Of a stretch of DNA of 64,000 nucleotides, positions 36,945 to 49,600 are shown piece by piece. Source of the stretch: Bimastos eiseni. Lineage: Eukaryota; Annelida; Clitellata; Crassiclitellata; Lumbricidae. Position 1 is the stretch's first letter, and each line of letters begins with the position of its first letter. Under the pieces are notes generated by a model. That model saw only the letters and a list, made by a program, of their open reading frames with translations. It had not been told where the DNA came from and did not search any database. Location of the stretch: assembly GCA_959347315.1 (NCBI GenBank), contig OY365806.1, forward strand, positions 38,736,403 to 38,800,402. The letters are read 5' to 3'. Position numbers and translations under genes: made by a program.

Positions 36945-38085
36945 ACATTTGTATACGTCTAAGTAAAGCCTAATCCAAGCACTCGAGCCGTCTAGCTTAC
37001 ATCTGGGGTAAAAATAAATGTACAGGATGGGATTACGACAGAATCCTGAGGTAGACTAAACGGAGAATGAGCACAAGGAAACTCAGTGGATCACAGAGAA
37101 GGAACGGTCTCGTTAGAAAGAATCTATTCAGCGAAGGACAGAACCAGAGAGATATAAAGAGGCAGAAATTTTCGCACCCCTTTGCCTACGGGTCTGCTGA
37201 TTTAGTACTGGAACGCACATGTCTTGCGAGAATAGGCCTACTCTCCTCTTCAGGTCTATGGTCTCATTGCTGCAAGCCTCTCCATGCATCCAATGGCAAA
37301 TGCATCCAACATGCATTTCATCAGAATTTCTGTCTTCTTTCGTCAATGTGAACATCAATTAGATGGTCATTCGCAAATGAAGTTGATTTCTGTAGTAAAA
37401 GCAGCCAATTAAGTGACGTGGATGTTGCTATCTTGGCACATTGCTTCAAATTTTGCTCTACAGTTATATTCTCAGCTCCATCTAACCTTGTCCCACTATC
37501 CAGTGGTTGCTTCTCTTAATGTATCAAGAATCAATTCACAAAGCCGCGTCCCTGAACTGTCTCCAAAACAAGAGACATTGACAAGTCGCTCGAGCTGGTT
37601 ACGGAACTTACGGAAGGCCGTAGTCGTCCATTTCTACCTAGTGACCCAGGGGCGTCCAGATAGGTGGGTCCTGAGGCAAATGCCTCCAATTTCATGTAGG
37701 GGCAGTTTTTGCATCTTAGGGGGAATATCTTGCATTCCTGGCACTTGTGACCGGGGTTTTTGCCTCAGTCACTAAGGGGGGATTGACACTCCTGTAGTGA
37801 CCTAACAATACCTTTGCTTCCTTCTTACTGCTGTCGTACGTGCCATCGGCAATAATAAAACACTTCTTCTACTGCCTTATGTGACCAACAATTCGCTCTA
37901 TTGTCAAGACCTTCATGACTGATAGGAGTTGCTGTAGGACTACATATGATTGGCTTAGAATGTTCATTACCATCGTCTTACCGGTGTAATGTGCACGTTC
38001 GATTCGATTCTATCAAGTAATTATTCTCGTGAAGAAGGCCTTTCTTGTAGGTCTGTAGCATCAAGACTAAATTGTAAATTAATTG
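36945..38085. other. Intergenic, nothing recognised
   Basis: No gene, RNA or repeat I can support. Confidence 0.35.
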
Positions 38086-38089
38086 AATT

Positions 38090-38343
38090 AAATAAATAAA
38101 TAATTTGATTAATAATGACCAAAAAATAAATAAATAAATAAAATTACCCCCCCTCCCCAAGATCACTTAATATTATGCCCCCCAAGGAATTATTGGCTGT
38201 AGCCTGCTTCCACGGACATGCCTGTAGAAATCTCTGACGCCTAGCAAGAAAAGAACAACTCAACCTGACAGAGGATGCAGGAATCGAACTCAGAGCCTCA
38301 GCTCTGCACGCCAGTGTGCTATCCATTACTCTACGGGCCCCTT
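38090..38343 (-). mobile_element. tRNA-derived SINE
   Basis: On the minus strand the head reads GGGGCCCGTAGAGTAATGGA then TAGCACACTGGCG. This gives an A-box-like TAGAGTAATGG, and about 45 bases later a B box GAGTTCGATTCC, as in tRNA genes. A tRNA-unrelated body of about 130 bases follows, ending in a (TTTA)n tail near 38090-38145. An internal pol III promoter plus a simple tail is the normal SINE layout. The acceptor stem is not intact, so it is not a working tRNA. Confidence 0.75.
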
Positions 38344-38344
38344 C

Positions 38345-38405
38345 CTCAATACATCAGGTCTTGGAGGCGCTTGGGTAATTCGATGTCATCCAATCGCCGA
38401 TTGGG
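38345..38405 (+). repeat. Short partial duplicate of the LINE segment at 38860-38910
   Basis: GGAGGCGCTTGGGTAATTCG then ATGTCATCCAATCGC repeats GGAGGCGCTTCGTAATTCG then ATGTCACCCAATCGC found 510 bases downstream. Confidence 0.6.
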
Positions 38406-38839
38406 TTTCAACAGATGCAAGCACTCGCGCATATTATATGCTGAAGCGAAGCAAACCTGCGAGACACAACGCAAAAGCAGAATCCGTAATTAGATTCTTT
38501 GCTCAATAGATAGATAGTCAATGCACTGTGCTCTCATATGGGCCATAATCTGAACAACAAGAGAATTTGGGTTAATTGGTGAATATAGTCTGACGTCAGA
38601 GTTCGGATTGAAGCTGACGCATTTGGAACGGATGAACCTACAATTGACCCCGTGGTATAAAGACAAAGGAAGGCTATAGGACTGTTGTTGTGCTACCATC
38701 ATCGCGTTGCGGCATTACTCGTCAAGAAATAATCGAGACAGTTCCAGAACAACTTGTAAATCTATACGACGTATACATTGAAACGTTTGCTAGTCATCGT
38801 TCAGGCTTCTCTGTGGTGACCAGGATCTGATGCTCCGGC

Positions 38840-39545
38840 TGCAGTGGCCACAACGCAGCGGACTCTGGAGTATGGAGGCGCTTCGTAATTCGATGTCACC
38901 CAATCGCATTCACCTCAGCGACTCTAAAACACAATTTATACGGCTGGGTAATAGGAAGCAGCTGCAAACAGATCCTCCGACTATATCTGCTGACTTTCCT
39001 CGTTTTGTCTTCCTTACATAGTTATGGGCGAAATTAAGGGGTTCTTTTCTGAACACCCAAATCGCTTATGTCGTGCTAAAACTTCTTCAGTTTCGGGCAA
39101 GTATCGTGGATCATTTACGATTCACTGCCAACCAACGCCGCCCTTGCCCTTATACATGCATTTGTTTGTAGTAGGTTTGATTACTGCAGTGCCATCCATG
39201 TTGGCCTCTAAGTGATATTTCAAATGTGACCATGTCTCATGATAGGCTATATGTGCGTGACGTGCTCCATTTACTGTATGTTTTCCAGCGCATTGAATTT
39301 AGGATTTTGGTCTGGGTGTGGCAGGGAAAGCCCGTGCTTACTTGTGGGAGCTTTGTTGTCCCACCTCAAACTTGTCTGGTCACGGAAATCTTCATATTGC
39401 ATATCAAGGTGAACTTTTTGTTCCCTGTGCTTGCATTTCAAAGATGCAGCATCGTGCAGGCTTATGTTCAGTGGTTGGTTCGACCACTTGGAATAGTCGA
39501 TATTCAGATCTGCATGTTCTTTAGCCAGGGACATGCATAGGCCCA
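38840..39545 (+). mobile_element. Degraded LINE, post-palm region
   Basis: Plus-strand pieces: NRIHLSDSKTQFIRLGNRKQ, then DRLYVRDVLHLL, QRIEFRILVWVWQGK and a blurred tail. This is the same order as in the copies at 377 and 22590. Stops and frame changes are frequent. Confidence 0.7.
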
Positions 39546-39689
39546 CATATTTTTGCAACCATCTGAAAACAGTTATATATCGCCACAGTTTGGCTGGGTA
39601 TTATGGAGACTGGGTATAATGGAGGGTCGCTATATAATTATCATCCTCAATATACATGTATGATCCGTGGCCAATGTCGCTACTAGTTC

Positions 39690-39865
39690 ATGTGTGTGTG
39701 TGTCTGTAGATAGTGTGTTGTATAGTATTTATTACTTTATAAAGCGTCTCTAACAGTGCACACCGATATGTGTGCGTGTGCGTGTGTACATGTGAGTGCA
39801 TGTGTGCGTTTGTACATGTGTGTGTGTGTGATTGCATGTGGGTGTGTGTGTGATTGTATGCATTT
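39690..39865. repeat. (TG)n microsatellite
   Basis: Interrupted GTGTGT / TGTGCGTG runs. The His-rich frames on the opposite strand are artefacts. Confidence 0.9.
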
Positions 39866-39869
39866 AGAA

Positions 39870-40925
39870 TGACGGATGATTGACAGCCGCGTGGTCTTAT
39901 GGGAACTGACACCGAGTCGATGTTCGCGCATAATCGATCAACCAACTCCGAATATTAATCTAATTCTCGCTTCACTTGAGTCGGAAGGACGTTTTCCATC
40001 CCTGTGATGATCCCAAACTCTTACAAGTTACCGTGTCTGACAACAGCAGATAATATACTAACGAAAGTTCAGTTTTCAGCAGACAAAATATTGTGATCGT
40101 ACATGTATGCTGTTAAAGTTATAACATTGGATATCATCACCTGTCTAGTTATGTAGATATCTGGCATCAGAGATTGCGTTTTTGTGTCAGACAAATTGTT
40201 TTGCCAGTACACACTTTCCCCGTTATAGTACCTCTGTCTCGCTTTTCCTCTGCCTCTTTCTTATTATCTCCATTTTTCATCCCCGACCCTAATTCTCACT
40301 CTTTCCTTCTCACCATTACTCTTGTTCTCTGTTCCTCCTTCAAACTGCATCTAAACTGTCTTCCTTATCTTCTATCCCTCATTCTATGCCCTGCAGCCTG
40401 TCTTTCTACGTATCTCCATAGCTTCATTCACTCATCAGTCTCAACTACAGTTTTTTTATCGGGCGTCAGTGAATTCGATGAAGCGAATCCGCAGCAGAAG
40501 ACCTGAAAGACTTTTTCATTGATCGCAAATCCAGATCCGCATAACGAAATTGTCCGACGCTAGCAACACAGGGATAAGAAACAGGCAAATCCAGTTAGCA
40601 CAAATCGACTAAAGTCAATATATCTGCATATATATTATAAAAAAAATTACATACATTTACATATGCAATTATTTAGCGCTACATTGGACCCACGCTTCAA
40701 TTTTGCAGCCCGTTGACGTGATAAAAAGGCGCAGCAAGCACTGAGATAAAATTAGAAGAAAGATAAGTTGAGATTAAACGATATTAAACAAGGCTACATT
40801 GGATAGGCCTATAGGTCATGACATTAGGTAAATTATTAAAATGTCATTTAACAGCTACTCTGAACTCAGAAGGAACGTCGTCCTCTGTTTCACTCTCTTG
40901 ATAATCCCTGAACTCCAAGCACCGC
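39870..40925. other. Intergenic, nothing recognised
   Basis: A pyrimidine-rich open frame of 110 codons at 40174-40506 has no domain and is compositional. Confidence 0.4.
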
Positions 40926-40929
40926 TTGA

Positions 40930-41230
40930 TTCAGTGGATGTTTAAGTATACTCTTCCTCTCCGAAACTTATTCTAATAGCAGGTGACTTCAATATGCACG
41001 TGTCATGTATGCATATATATACATACGTATAAATACGCTTTATAAACAGTACGTGCGATTCATTTCAGCATATCCGAGCTCGCAACAATGACAACATAGG
41101 CCATACATATCTCCACTTCATGACCAGATCTAGTTATTATATTGCTACAACTAGCAATTCTCCCGATTCAAATGTGTATGACCATGTTGCCATCACAGCT
41201 CGACTCTTAAAAATCTTACTCCACGATTAC
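40930..41230 (+). mobile_element. LINE endonuclease-domain relic
   Basis: The plus strand carries PKLILIAGDFNMHV (the conserved GDFN block of AP-like endonucleases), and later GHTYLHFMTRSSYYI and YDHVAITARL. The last matches the position of the catalytic Asp-His pair near the domain end. A TA-rich insertion splits the blocks. Confidence 0.6.
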
Positions 41231-41324
41231 TCGTCATCCTTATATATGATCAATGAACCAGCGTTTCACCATTCAACCATCTAGCAGCTTCTGACTGGAG
41301 CTGGCGATGATCTTCGTGATAACT

Positions 41325-41665
41325 AGGGTTATTGTTAGTGCTTGAGTTTGCGTTAGGGTCAGTGCTAGTGGTAGATTTTATGCTGGGGTCATGATACGAG
41401 CTAGTGGTTTGTGATAGAGTGAGGGTTATAAGTTCAGGGTGAGGATCATGATTTTGAATACGGCTAGGACTAGGGTGAGTGTTATTAATAGTGTGAGGGT
41501 GAAGTTTGAGGTTCGGATTTGTTGTTTGGATCAGTGTTAGAGTTACGACTAGTGCTAGGGTAAGAGTTAGTGTTAGTGTTAGCGTCTGTGTTAGTCTTAG
41601 AGCCTGTGTTAAGGTTGGGCATGGGTTAGCGTTAGTATTAGAGTTGGGTTTAGGATAAAGTTAAA
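41325..41665 (+). repeat. Degenerate GTTAGN hexamer array
   Basis: About 340 bases dominated by GTTAGT, GTTAGG, GTTAGC and GCTAGG words, most in six-base register. Near 41560-41640 it reads GTTAGTGTTAGTGTTAGCGT. This recalls the animal telomere repeat TTAGGG but is heavily substituted. Confidence 0.7.
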
Positions 41666-41669
41666 ATTT

Positions 41670-43135
41670 GACTGATAGCTATTTCAACTCTATTGGAAGG
41701 TTGCATCTACTGAACTGCCGCCAAATATAGATAGCATGTTTAAACGTATACATTCCCAATAATTTTATTCGCTATGTAACATCAAATTATACATAATTAC
41801 TTTAGATTTGAACGTTAACTGTGCTAGGTTTATTCAGTCAAAAATTCTGCTTCATTCATCAATGTTGTTTCTCGTTTACCAAGTCGTTGTAAGACTTTCA
41901 CGAGGTACCTAAAATACAAACTGCTTTTGTGTCCAGATACTTACTTACATACATAAATAAATGACGTCTTATTTGCCCCCCTTGACTTGCTTTCTAATAT
42001 GCAGTCTGGCCCTTCGCCAAAAAAGGTAGTGAGCCTCTGATCTACACTATCGACGCAAACTGGTTCAGAGGCTTTGAAGATGGCATAATCTATCACCTCT
42101 GAATAGGAATCCATTGTGTGTGCGTAGACTAATCATACTACTGGTGACTTATCTGGTTAGTGTTGTGTTGCATTGTGACGCACTTAGGTCTGTTATTCTC
42201 ACTTACGTTAAGCATAATTCATAGTAGCGTATAGTAACTGCGCTGTGAGGGACATAAAGGGCGTGATATTGCTAGATATGATAAACGAGCTAACTAACTA
42301 TTTGCACATCCTAGCCAACAATTCGTTAACGATGTTCAGCTGGATCGGACGAAGGGACTGGAAGATGGTTGAGACACGCTATGCACTTCTTCCATTAGAC
42401 GAAGTAGATGGATGGATGGACAGTGCACTGCAGTGATTTGATGCATCGTTTGCATTAAATCATCCAACTAGGATCAGATACAAGTTGCTCCGGCAGTCAG
42501 TCAGCGGTCCATTGATGCTCTAATGAAGTGCAGCTGAAGGCTATTCATTTAGTTAATTCTCACAGTTGTTCTTGTTTATGTTGCCAGAATCTATCAATCT
42601 TACGCCATCTATTAGCACACAGAGTTCGAAACTTAACTTCATCCGATAGTCCAGTAGGGCCCTATACAGGCTACTCGAATTCTTTCACGGATAGGAATCC
42701 ATTGGTATCCTATATCCGTGTTGTGAAACGAAATAATGGGAAGGAATGGTGACGCAATGAAAGCCATCCGCAAGAAATGCTGAACGTGTGAAAAAAGATG
42801 AGTCGAAGTCTGTTTTATTGACGAAAGATAGGCACAAGGCAAATTGAACATTATGACATCCATGAAGGCTATATCCAAGATCCAAAGAATCTATATGAAG
42901 TCGAAAAAAATCAGGAAATTAGGTTTCTTTGCCTTTTAAGACTGATTTATATATGCTGTCAAATGTCAATGACCTGAAAAGGTTTTTGCAAATGTTCATA
43001 TTTCTGGCCATGGAACAGCTTACGAATATTCCTACAGAATAGACAACGCATGATTTTCAACCAGCCGCTTCATTGGATCTCATACTTTTTAATCGAGTTC
43101 CACGCTTTAACAATAGGTCTATATATAATTTGAAA
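41670..43135. other. Intergenic, nothing recognised
   Basis: No supported gene or repeat. Confidence 0.35.
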
Positions 43136-43330
43136 TATATACATATATCATGCAGTTTTATATAATATTACGTATTTAGGCTATATATATATATATATAT
43201 CATAGGCCATACACACCTTATGTAGGATGTGCATAGGCCTTACTGTATATGTATATATTAATGAATCGTTAAGTCCATTTTTTATCTGTCCCTCCTTTCC
43301 CTTCTTCGCGTACCTCATCCTATCTCTCTC

Positions 43331-43365
<35 letters not shown>

Positions 43366-43366
43366 T
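43136..43366. repeat. TA and (TCTG)n microsatellites
   Basis: (TA)n at 43180-43201. (TCTG)n at 43330-43362 directly abuts the mariner-like element. Confidence 0.8.
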
Positions 43367-43367
43367 A

Positions 43368-43948
43368 CACTGTGTCCCGAAATAAAGGGACCCCTATTGA
43401 TAATATGAAAACAAGTAGTAAATAGGAATAATCGTCGAATTTTAAAATTCCAAAACTGTTTTAATCCTGACAAATTTATCTAGTACTGAATAAAATATGG
43501 CGTCATGATAACGTCAATTGCATCAACACTCGAGTTGTAAGGACGGCCTAAATTTCATCTACAGAATATTTAACTGTTTTTAACTGTTGTCGATAAACCG
43601 CAATAAATTTAGTTAAAATTTATTCTTGCAGGCCTATTTGAATGATATTAGACGACTAGTTGTGTTCAAAATGCCAGTCTTCAGCCTCAACACAAGCTTC
43701 AAAACGGGGGCGCCATTGGTCAATAGCAGCATCAATGCCCAGCTGATCACATTCCTCCCATGCATTAACTTTGTTATTTAAAGACGTCACTACGACGTAC
43801 CTTTTAAACCAAGACGTTCATAAATTACAAATTTGTCGATAAATATGTCAAATATGATTAAAACGGTTTTGGAATTTCAAAAATCGAGGAATATTTACTC
43901 TATATTTTCATATTATCATTAAGAGTCCCTGTATTTCCGGACGCAGTG
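43368..43948 (-). mobile_element. Tc1/mariner-like element with long inverted repeats
   Basis: The left end, CACTGTGTCCCGAAATAAAG, is mirrored at the right, where the reverse complement begins CACTGCGTCCGGAAATACAG. The similarity continues for about 110 bases on each side (GATAATATGAAAA, ATTCCAAAACYGTTTTAAT). The left flank is TA; the right flank is CA, so a TA duplication has probably mutated. Inside, at about 43658-43769 on the minus strand, is a transposase C-terminal remnant (AWEECDQLGIDAAIDQWRPR then FEACVEAEDWHFEH). The rest of the enzyme is deleted. Confidence 0.8.
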
Positions 43949-43949
43949 C

Positions 43950-44084
43950 ACATCCATATATACATGTGTGAGTACACATAATTTATATATTGACATATTT
44001 TAACTAAATTAAACCTAAGAGCAAAGATCTTGAAAGAGCGCCTTGTAAGTGCTCTACTTTAAAGGAACAATACAACGTTAGGCC

Positions 44085-44118
<34 letters not shown>

Positions 44119-44575
44119 TATATATTAAACTTCGTACATTTGTACATTATTGGGTACATAGTCTGAGACACCTGCGTGTTTGCAGACATACATGATGAGC
44201 TCGTTAATTGACTACTAATGCGTGTTGGAAGGAAATACAGGTAGAAGTTCAGTAAATTTATTACTTTAAATAACTTCAGATGCCATTGTTTGGCGATGTG
44301 CGTGTTCTCTAATGGCATTGAGCTCCAGCGTCTCTCCTCCCTCAGTCTCCCTAGTTGCACGTTCCTACGCCCCCAGCCTACCCTTTCTATACATGCACAA
44401 TGACATGTGCAATTTTAAAATATAGAATATATAATAAAAATAATGAGTGCAAGTATGACCATAAAAGAAATGTATGTTATATTTGCACGCACATCTGGCT
44501 GCGTGTATTACAGAGCACAGGTTCTATTTGCAAATTGTCAACGGCCAACAAGACATGCAGTCAACATATGTGTCT
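43950..44575. other. Non-coding with (TA)n at 44085-44116
   Basis: No gene recognised. Confidence 0.4.
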
Positions 44576-44579
44576 GTAG

Positions 44580-44720
44580 TTTTCGTTTGGTTAGATGCGT
44601 GCCTTATTATGCAGAGAGGTGCGGGTTAGAGCCTCCTCAATCAGTTCCTTAGCGTTTATAACGCGATCGATCAATGCCTTGCCATGTCATAGCGGCGCTA
44701 TATAAACAAAAGGTTTGGTA
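44580..44720 (+). mobile_element. Possible tRNA-derived SINE relic
   Basis: TTGGTTAGATGCGTGCC followed at tRNA-like distance by GTGCGGGTTAGAGCCTCC, a B-box-like word with two mismatches. Weak; the A box is poor. Confidence 0.35.
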
Positions 44721-44724
44721 AATA

Positions 44725-45445
44725 TTAGAAAACGGTCGGCTGCGTCAAGAGCCGGTCAGTGGTTATGAGTCGATTCAGAGTCTCTTGACATCTTTAAGAT
44801 GGAGGAAGTTTGTCTGGGACAAAAGATGTTCGACAGAATCAGTCTGCGGCGTTTACGTAATACGCTGCGTCGTTGACAGCAATGATGTCACTAGACAATG
44901 CTATAGGAACAGCCTAACAATGGCGCCAATGCATCTCTAAAATGAGAGGTCATTATTACCTCATTTCACCATCCCCTCCTTTCACCCTCCTTTCATGAAA
45001 ACAGTTAGGCCGCAACGTTTAATGATAGGCCCTACTGTTACAAAATAGCGATTCTCAAAACAGCGATTAAACGATGTTATTTTAAGAAGAGCTAATATCT
45101 GGTAACATTATTGCTCCGAAACAAGCGATTGAGGTTTTCAATTCGTGTGTTCTTAACATACGCAAATTGGTACATTTATAAGCAATCGACGTGTAATAAG
45201 TAGAAATAGCATACGTAGGCTTATACCCTTGAAATATAATAAGAATAAGATTATCCATAAGAAGAAAATCCTCATTATTGAAGATTTATATTTTGTTTCT
45301 TAATTTATGGACTTACATTTGTTGTTCCTAATTGCGACACAAATAAATTATTACTAGTACATCTGCATGTGCTAGTGGACGTGCTAGTATAGGCCTATGA
45401 ACATACATCAATTCTTCTCTGTTTCTGCACACATACGCGATGTGT
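44725..45445. other. Intergenic, nothing recognised
   Basis: No supported gene or repeat. Confidence 0.35.
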
Positions 45446-45449
45446 TATA

Positions 45450-45720
45450 TTGGCTACCTTTGCCCAAACGAATTTCATTCCGCATTGCAGCTCTGTTTTC
45501 GTGTTGTATTCTTGGTTGTGCTCTATTTTACTAGCGTGATCTCTGCCGCCCAGTGTCCGACGTTGCACAGCGTCGGGTGCTTCGCTCTACGACGAAAGGT
45601 GGGCCTCTATTTCCACGAGCTCGCCTGGCTATTAGGCAGCGCCGTGCTTTCTCGGTTATGATCCTTTCAACATAGAACGAGCTCCCACACTAGCTCCGCT
45701 CTTTGCTTGTGGCCCAACCA
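45450..45720 (+). mobile_element. LINE fragment, C-terminal region, with stops
   Basis: In-order blocks YWLPLPKRISFRIAAL, then RRVLRSTTKGGPLFPRARLA and IRQRRAFSVMILST match the copies at 377 and 36640. TAG and TAG stops and a frame change are present. Confidence 0.75.
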
Positions 45721-46274
45721 TCAGGTTTTTGCAGAATCTCAAGTTTTTTCTAATCGTGGCCGGACTAAGAGCTCTCTTGAGTAGTTTCTTGAAAGGGAGA
45801 TATATAAATGCTCAGAATGAATGAATGCGCTGAGGACGGGACAGAATATGAATGAGATGAAGGATCTAGAATTTCGTCACAGAACAAGAACAAAATACAT
45901 CTCTAAGAGTCTACAAAGAAGAGATTTAGAAAACAAAACTGATCAACCGATGGGCCTATTGAGCTATCTTCCTGGTATTCTACGTAATTTAAATCTTCAA
46001 GTTTAACATTTGTTTTATGTGCAGTAAATCATATATTTGAATCCTAAATAATAAATGAAGGAAATCGCTGAATTGGTTGTCGCTATTTCGAACTCTCGCT
46101 GTTTTTTAAAACCGCTAATTGTGTGTCTGCTATTTTGGCGATCACTGTTTTTTTAATCGCGGTTACTAGTGATTTATTGTTAACCATATGTTTAGAAATT
46201 GTTTAGTGGTAGTGTAGTATAGAGTATAGGGCCTATGGCGTAATTTAATTCGACGAGTTAAGTAGCCTAATTTA
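45721..46274. other. Intergenic, nothing recognised
   Basis: Blocks such as AATAGCGAT / ATCGCTATT-like words occur here and near 45050 in opposite orientation, but no element boundary could be set. Confidence 0.3.
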
Positions 46275-46282
46275 GCTTAAAT

Positions 46283-46591
46283 CAGACGTGTCAAAAGAGC
46301 AGGGCCACGGGCCATTTCTGACCAGTCTACGACATATTTCCACGGAGCCATGTCTATTATAGAGAACACAGTTGAGAATAAAAGGTCTAACTAGTCATTT
46401 TTAAGGCTTTGTGAGTTTGCAATGCATAATTCATTCCAGAATAACGTTTTCAGAGTCTAATTCAACTGTTTGTATGGCCCTTTGAGATCTGGTCCAACCC
46501 CATTTTCTTCATGCGCCTTCAGCACTGGCCCGCCACGTATACTGGCAAATATTGTCATTGGCCCACCATTTCAAAAGGTTTTACACCTCTG
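46283..46591. mobile_element. hAT-type MITE with 7/8 target duplication
   Basis: The left terminus CAGACGTGTCAAAAGAGC and the right terminus (reverse complement CAGAGGTGTAAAACCTTTTG) are hAT-like inverted repeats. Next to each is the internal GGGCCACGGGCCA / TGGCCCACC block common in such elements. The flanks GCTTAAAT (46275-46282) and GTTTAAAT (46592-46599) match at 7 of 8. It is 309 bp with no coding capacity. Confidence 0.85.
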
Positions 46592-46673
46592 GTTTAAATT
46601 GGATAACACGAAAATATTATTGCGGATTTAACACAGGTCACGTGACCTAACCATTGTATGTCCCGCTCATGAC

Positions 46674-49600
46674 CAGAGGTGGACTGGGCCGCGGGGACAC
46701 CGGGAAAAATCCCGGTGAGCTGGCTGGATGAATCCTTGTGGGCGTCCAGGATCAGTGCTTTGATATTAGACAAGCACTACCAAACCAAAGGGCGGGTAAT
46801 AGTGCGCATACTAACAGAGCCTTACAGCCAGAAAAACTTCATTCCCACCTTTCATTTAGAAACTGAGTTTTAACTAACAACACATTATCTATGAAAACAA
46901 CGCTAGCAGATCTAAATCCCGAAAATGGCAATTCGGAACCTTCACTTACCGATGATGAAAACAAACACCCATTAGGCCTACTGTTTCAAACGTCCTCGAT
47001 CGACAGAATACTTTACAATCATTTTTAAATTTCACACAATACAGCCAAGTGCGAGTGAAATTAATCTACCATCTACAAATGCGTATTGGGAATTTTTCAG
47101 AAGCGATGATATCAATGTAGGAATTGGGTGTCATTATGTAGCCGAAGTGAAACCCAGCTTTGGCCTAAAGAAGTTGCGCATACTATAACAACCATTTTAT
47201 TAGTATTGCCGGCAAACTTCATTCCCACCTTACATTTAGAAATTGAGTTAACTGACAACAGGAAAATAAAAGTAAGATATTGCCGCTTTTTATTTCATTT
47301 TCCGGGTCGCTCGAACACCCCAGTTCACCCACGGCCGGCTATATTTATTAACAGCAGACCAGCTACAAGACATTATGACGTCATCGGCCGGAGGCTCTCT
47401 TGTGGCTTACTGCAATGTTGATTTGATAGATGGCTGTTACTGATGGGCCTACTTCTATTTATTTCTTTTGCAGCAACATAACTCCACCACTATCTGCACT
47501 CTGACAGTGTCAGTCCTAAGCCCGGATATGGGAGGATAATGATATTTGTAATCACAGTGTCATTAAACTGAAACGACTACCCCCACTATTATAGGTTTTT
47601 GAGACATAGACAATACTCAGCTACTGCTTGAAGTTCAGGAGTGCCTGTCCCAAGTCTGGATAAAGGAGGAGGGCAACGTTAATGATATTAGTTATCACAC
47701 AGAATCGTTAAACTGAAACTGCTACTACTTGATTCATGCTACCACCCATTGATTTTAAAGAATGCACTCATACTACAACGACAAAATTATGTTTTCACTC
47801 ATTCTTAGAATATTGTTGAGTAACTGTTATATACCATACATATCATTCAATAGAAATGTATAATTTGACTATGAATGTTTCTTAACACAGGTCATTTAAC
47901 AACAAGTGTGAAATAAGACAGTCAAATACAACGAGAACACCAGAAACAGTATCAGTTAAAAATTGGGTTGGCCATATAAGTCCTCCCCGCTCTGTTCAAA
48001 ATTCCAATATACAAGAATTTGCCATCCAGGCTTTTGCCGAATTCACAAGGCAGTTCTCTATCAGTACAGAGTTTATGTTGGCACAATTTACAACTAAATA
48101 ATTTACAAACTTTATGTGCAATATAGCCAGCAATAAAACCAATGCAAGTCAAGTCCCTGTCATCAATACAGCCATCACAGCAATCACTGACAACATCAGT
48201 AGACGCATCAGGTATAATTGCATCTGTGGCAAGATATTCCTGACAATCAACATCAGACAGAAATTGAATCAAATTAAAATAAGCACATTTGGCAGATTTC
48301 AAATACAAAACACTGCAGTTCAAATTTTTTTCTGACTCGATAATTTGCCTTACTGAAACATGACAGTTTCCTCCAGACAGCTGTCGGTACTGAGGAAATC
48401 GGTATTCAAGGTTATCAGTTTGGAATTTTCCAGGAAGTACATAGCAAAATTTTAATTCAGCCAGCAAATAATGGATAAGCAACTTCATAAATTTGACATA
48501 TGTTGTAGAGCAAAATGAGTCTCTTGTGACAAGCAGCCATGCCTGCCCTTGCACTTCTTTGCCTCCCAGGTGGACAGCCACAAAACAACCCCTTTCATAA
48601 ATTTCAGTCGTTTATCATTGACTGATCGAAATGGGTCATTGTCTCTGTCACGCAAATTTCGCCCTTTAAGTGTATCTTTCACGTTGAAAAGCTTCCATAA
48701 TTTCAAAATTATTTCAAGAAATCTTTTAGCATCATTCACTGAATAAAAACTCATTGCAGGAAAGAAGTTAAGTGCTGCAATAGTCATTTCATTAAATACC
48801 TTCAAAACCAAGCTGACTTTTTGACGTTCAATGCTAGTTGGGTTTAAAGCCTTGTATGTTAAATTTGGAGCCAGCTTAACAACCCTGGTTTCTTCAAAGC
48901 TATGCATTTTTTTCATATCTACAAAACAGGCTCTGTGAATTAAAGTTTTGTCATCAAGATCAGGAAATGGAAATGTTTGACTTTCATCAGCTTGGCTTAT
49001 CGAGTTGTTCCTAATGCATTTAAGCAAGTGAACAGAACCAAACAAGAAAAATAAATCCAGCTTTGACCAACGGTCCAGCAATTCATCAGATCCCAAGATC
49101 CATGACAAACGATCCCCAGACACACGCACATTGTCACAAAACCAGAAACTTTTAAATTATTTCTAATTTTGACTGCAACTTTGACTTTATGGCGCTCGAT
49201 AGTATCAAGAATACATATACATACATGTGTATCTGATGGAAAAATAACCAACTGAGGATCCTGTCCCATATGAGCATAAGTCCCTGAGCGCGGCGCGTTG
49301 AAAGACTCGATGGCATTATTTTTATCCCAGTCCATAAATGCCCTTTGGTCCCGTGAATCCAGTTCTGCGTGCCTGTCTTCTGGAGTCCGACGCTTCTTCG
49401 GTGGCTCGGATGACAAGTAAGATGGAAAAATTGGAAAAACAGATGGATACGCCTCTTTAGAAAGTTTAGGAATAGTTCTCTTAACACATAACATTGATCC
49501 ACCTGGACGCTTGACACAATTTTCAGTCACAATAAATTCTGTTGAAAAATGTTACATGCATACAACAGCGTCTTTGGTAGGAGTGAAATCTTTCCGTGGA

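Noticed and set aside
40174..40506. 110-codon open frame on plus
   Set aside because: Pyrimidine-rich composition, no domain, no splice or regulatory context.
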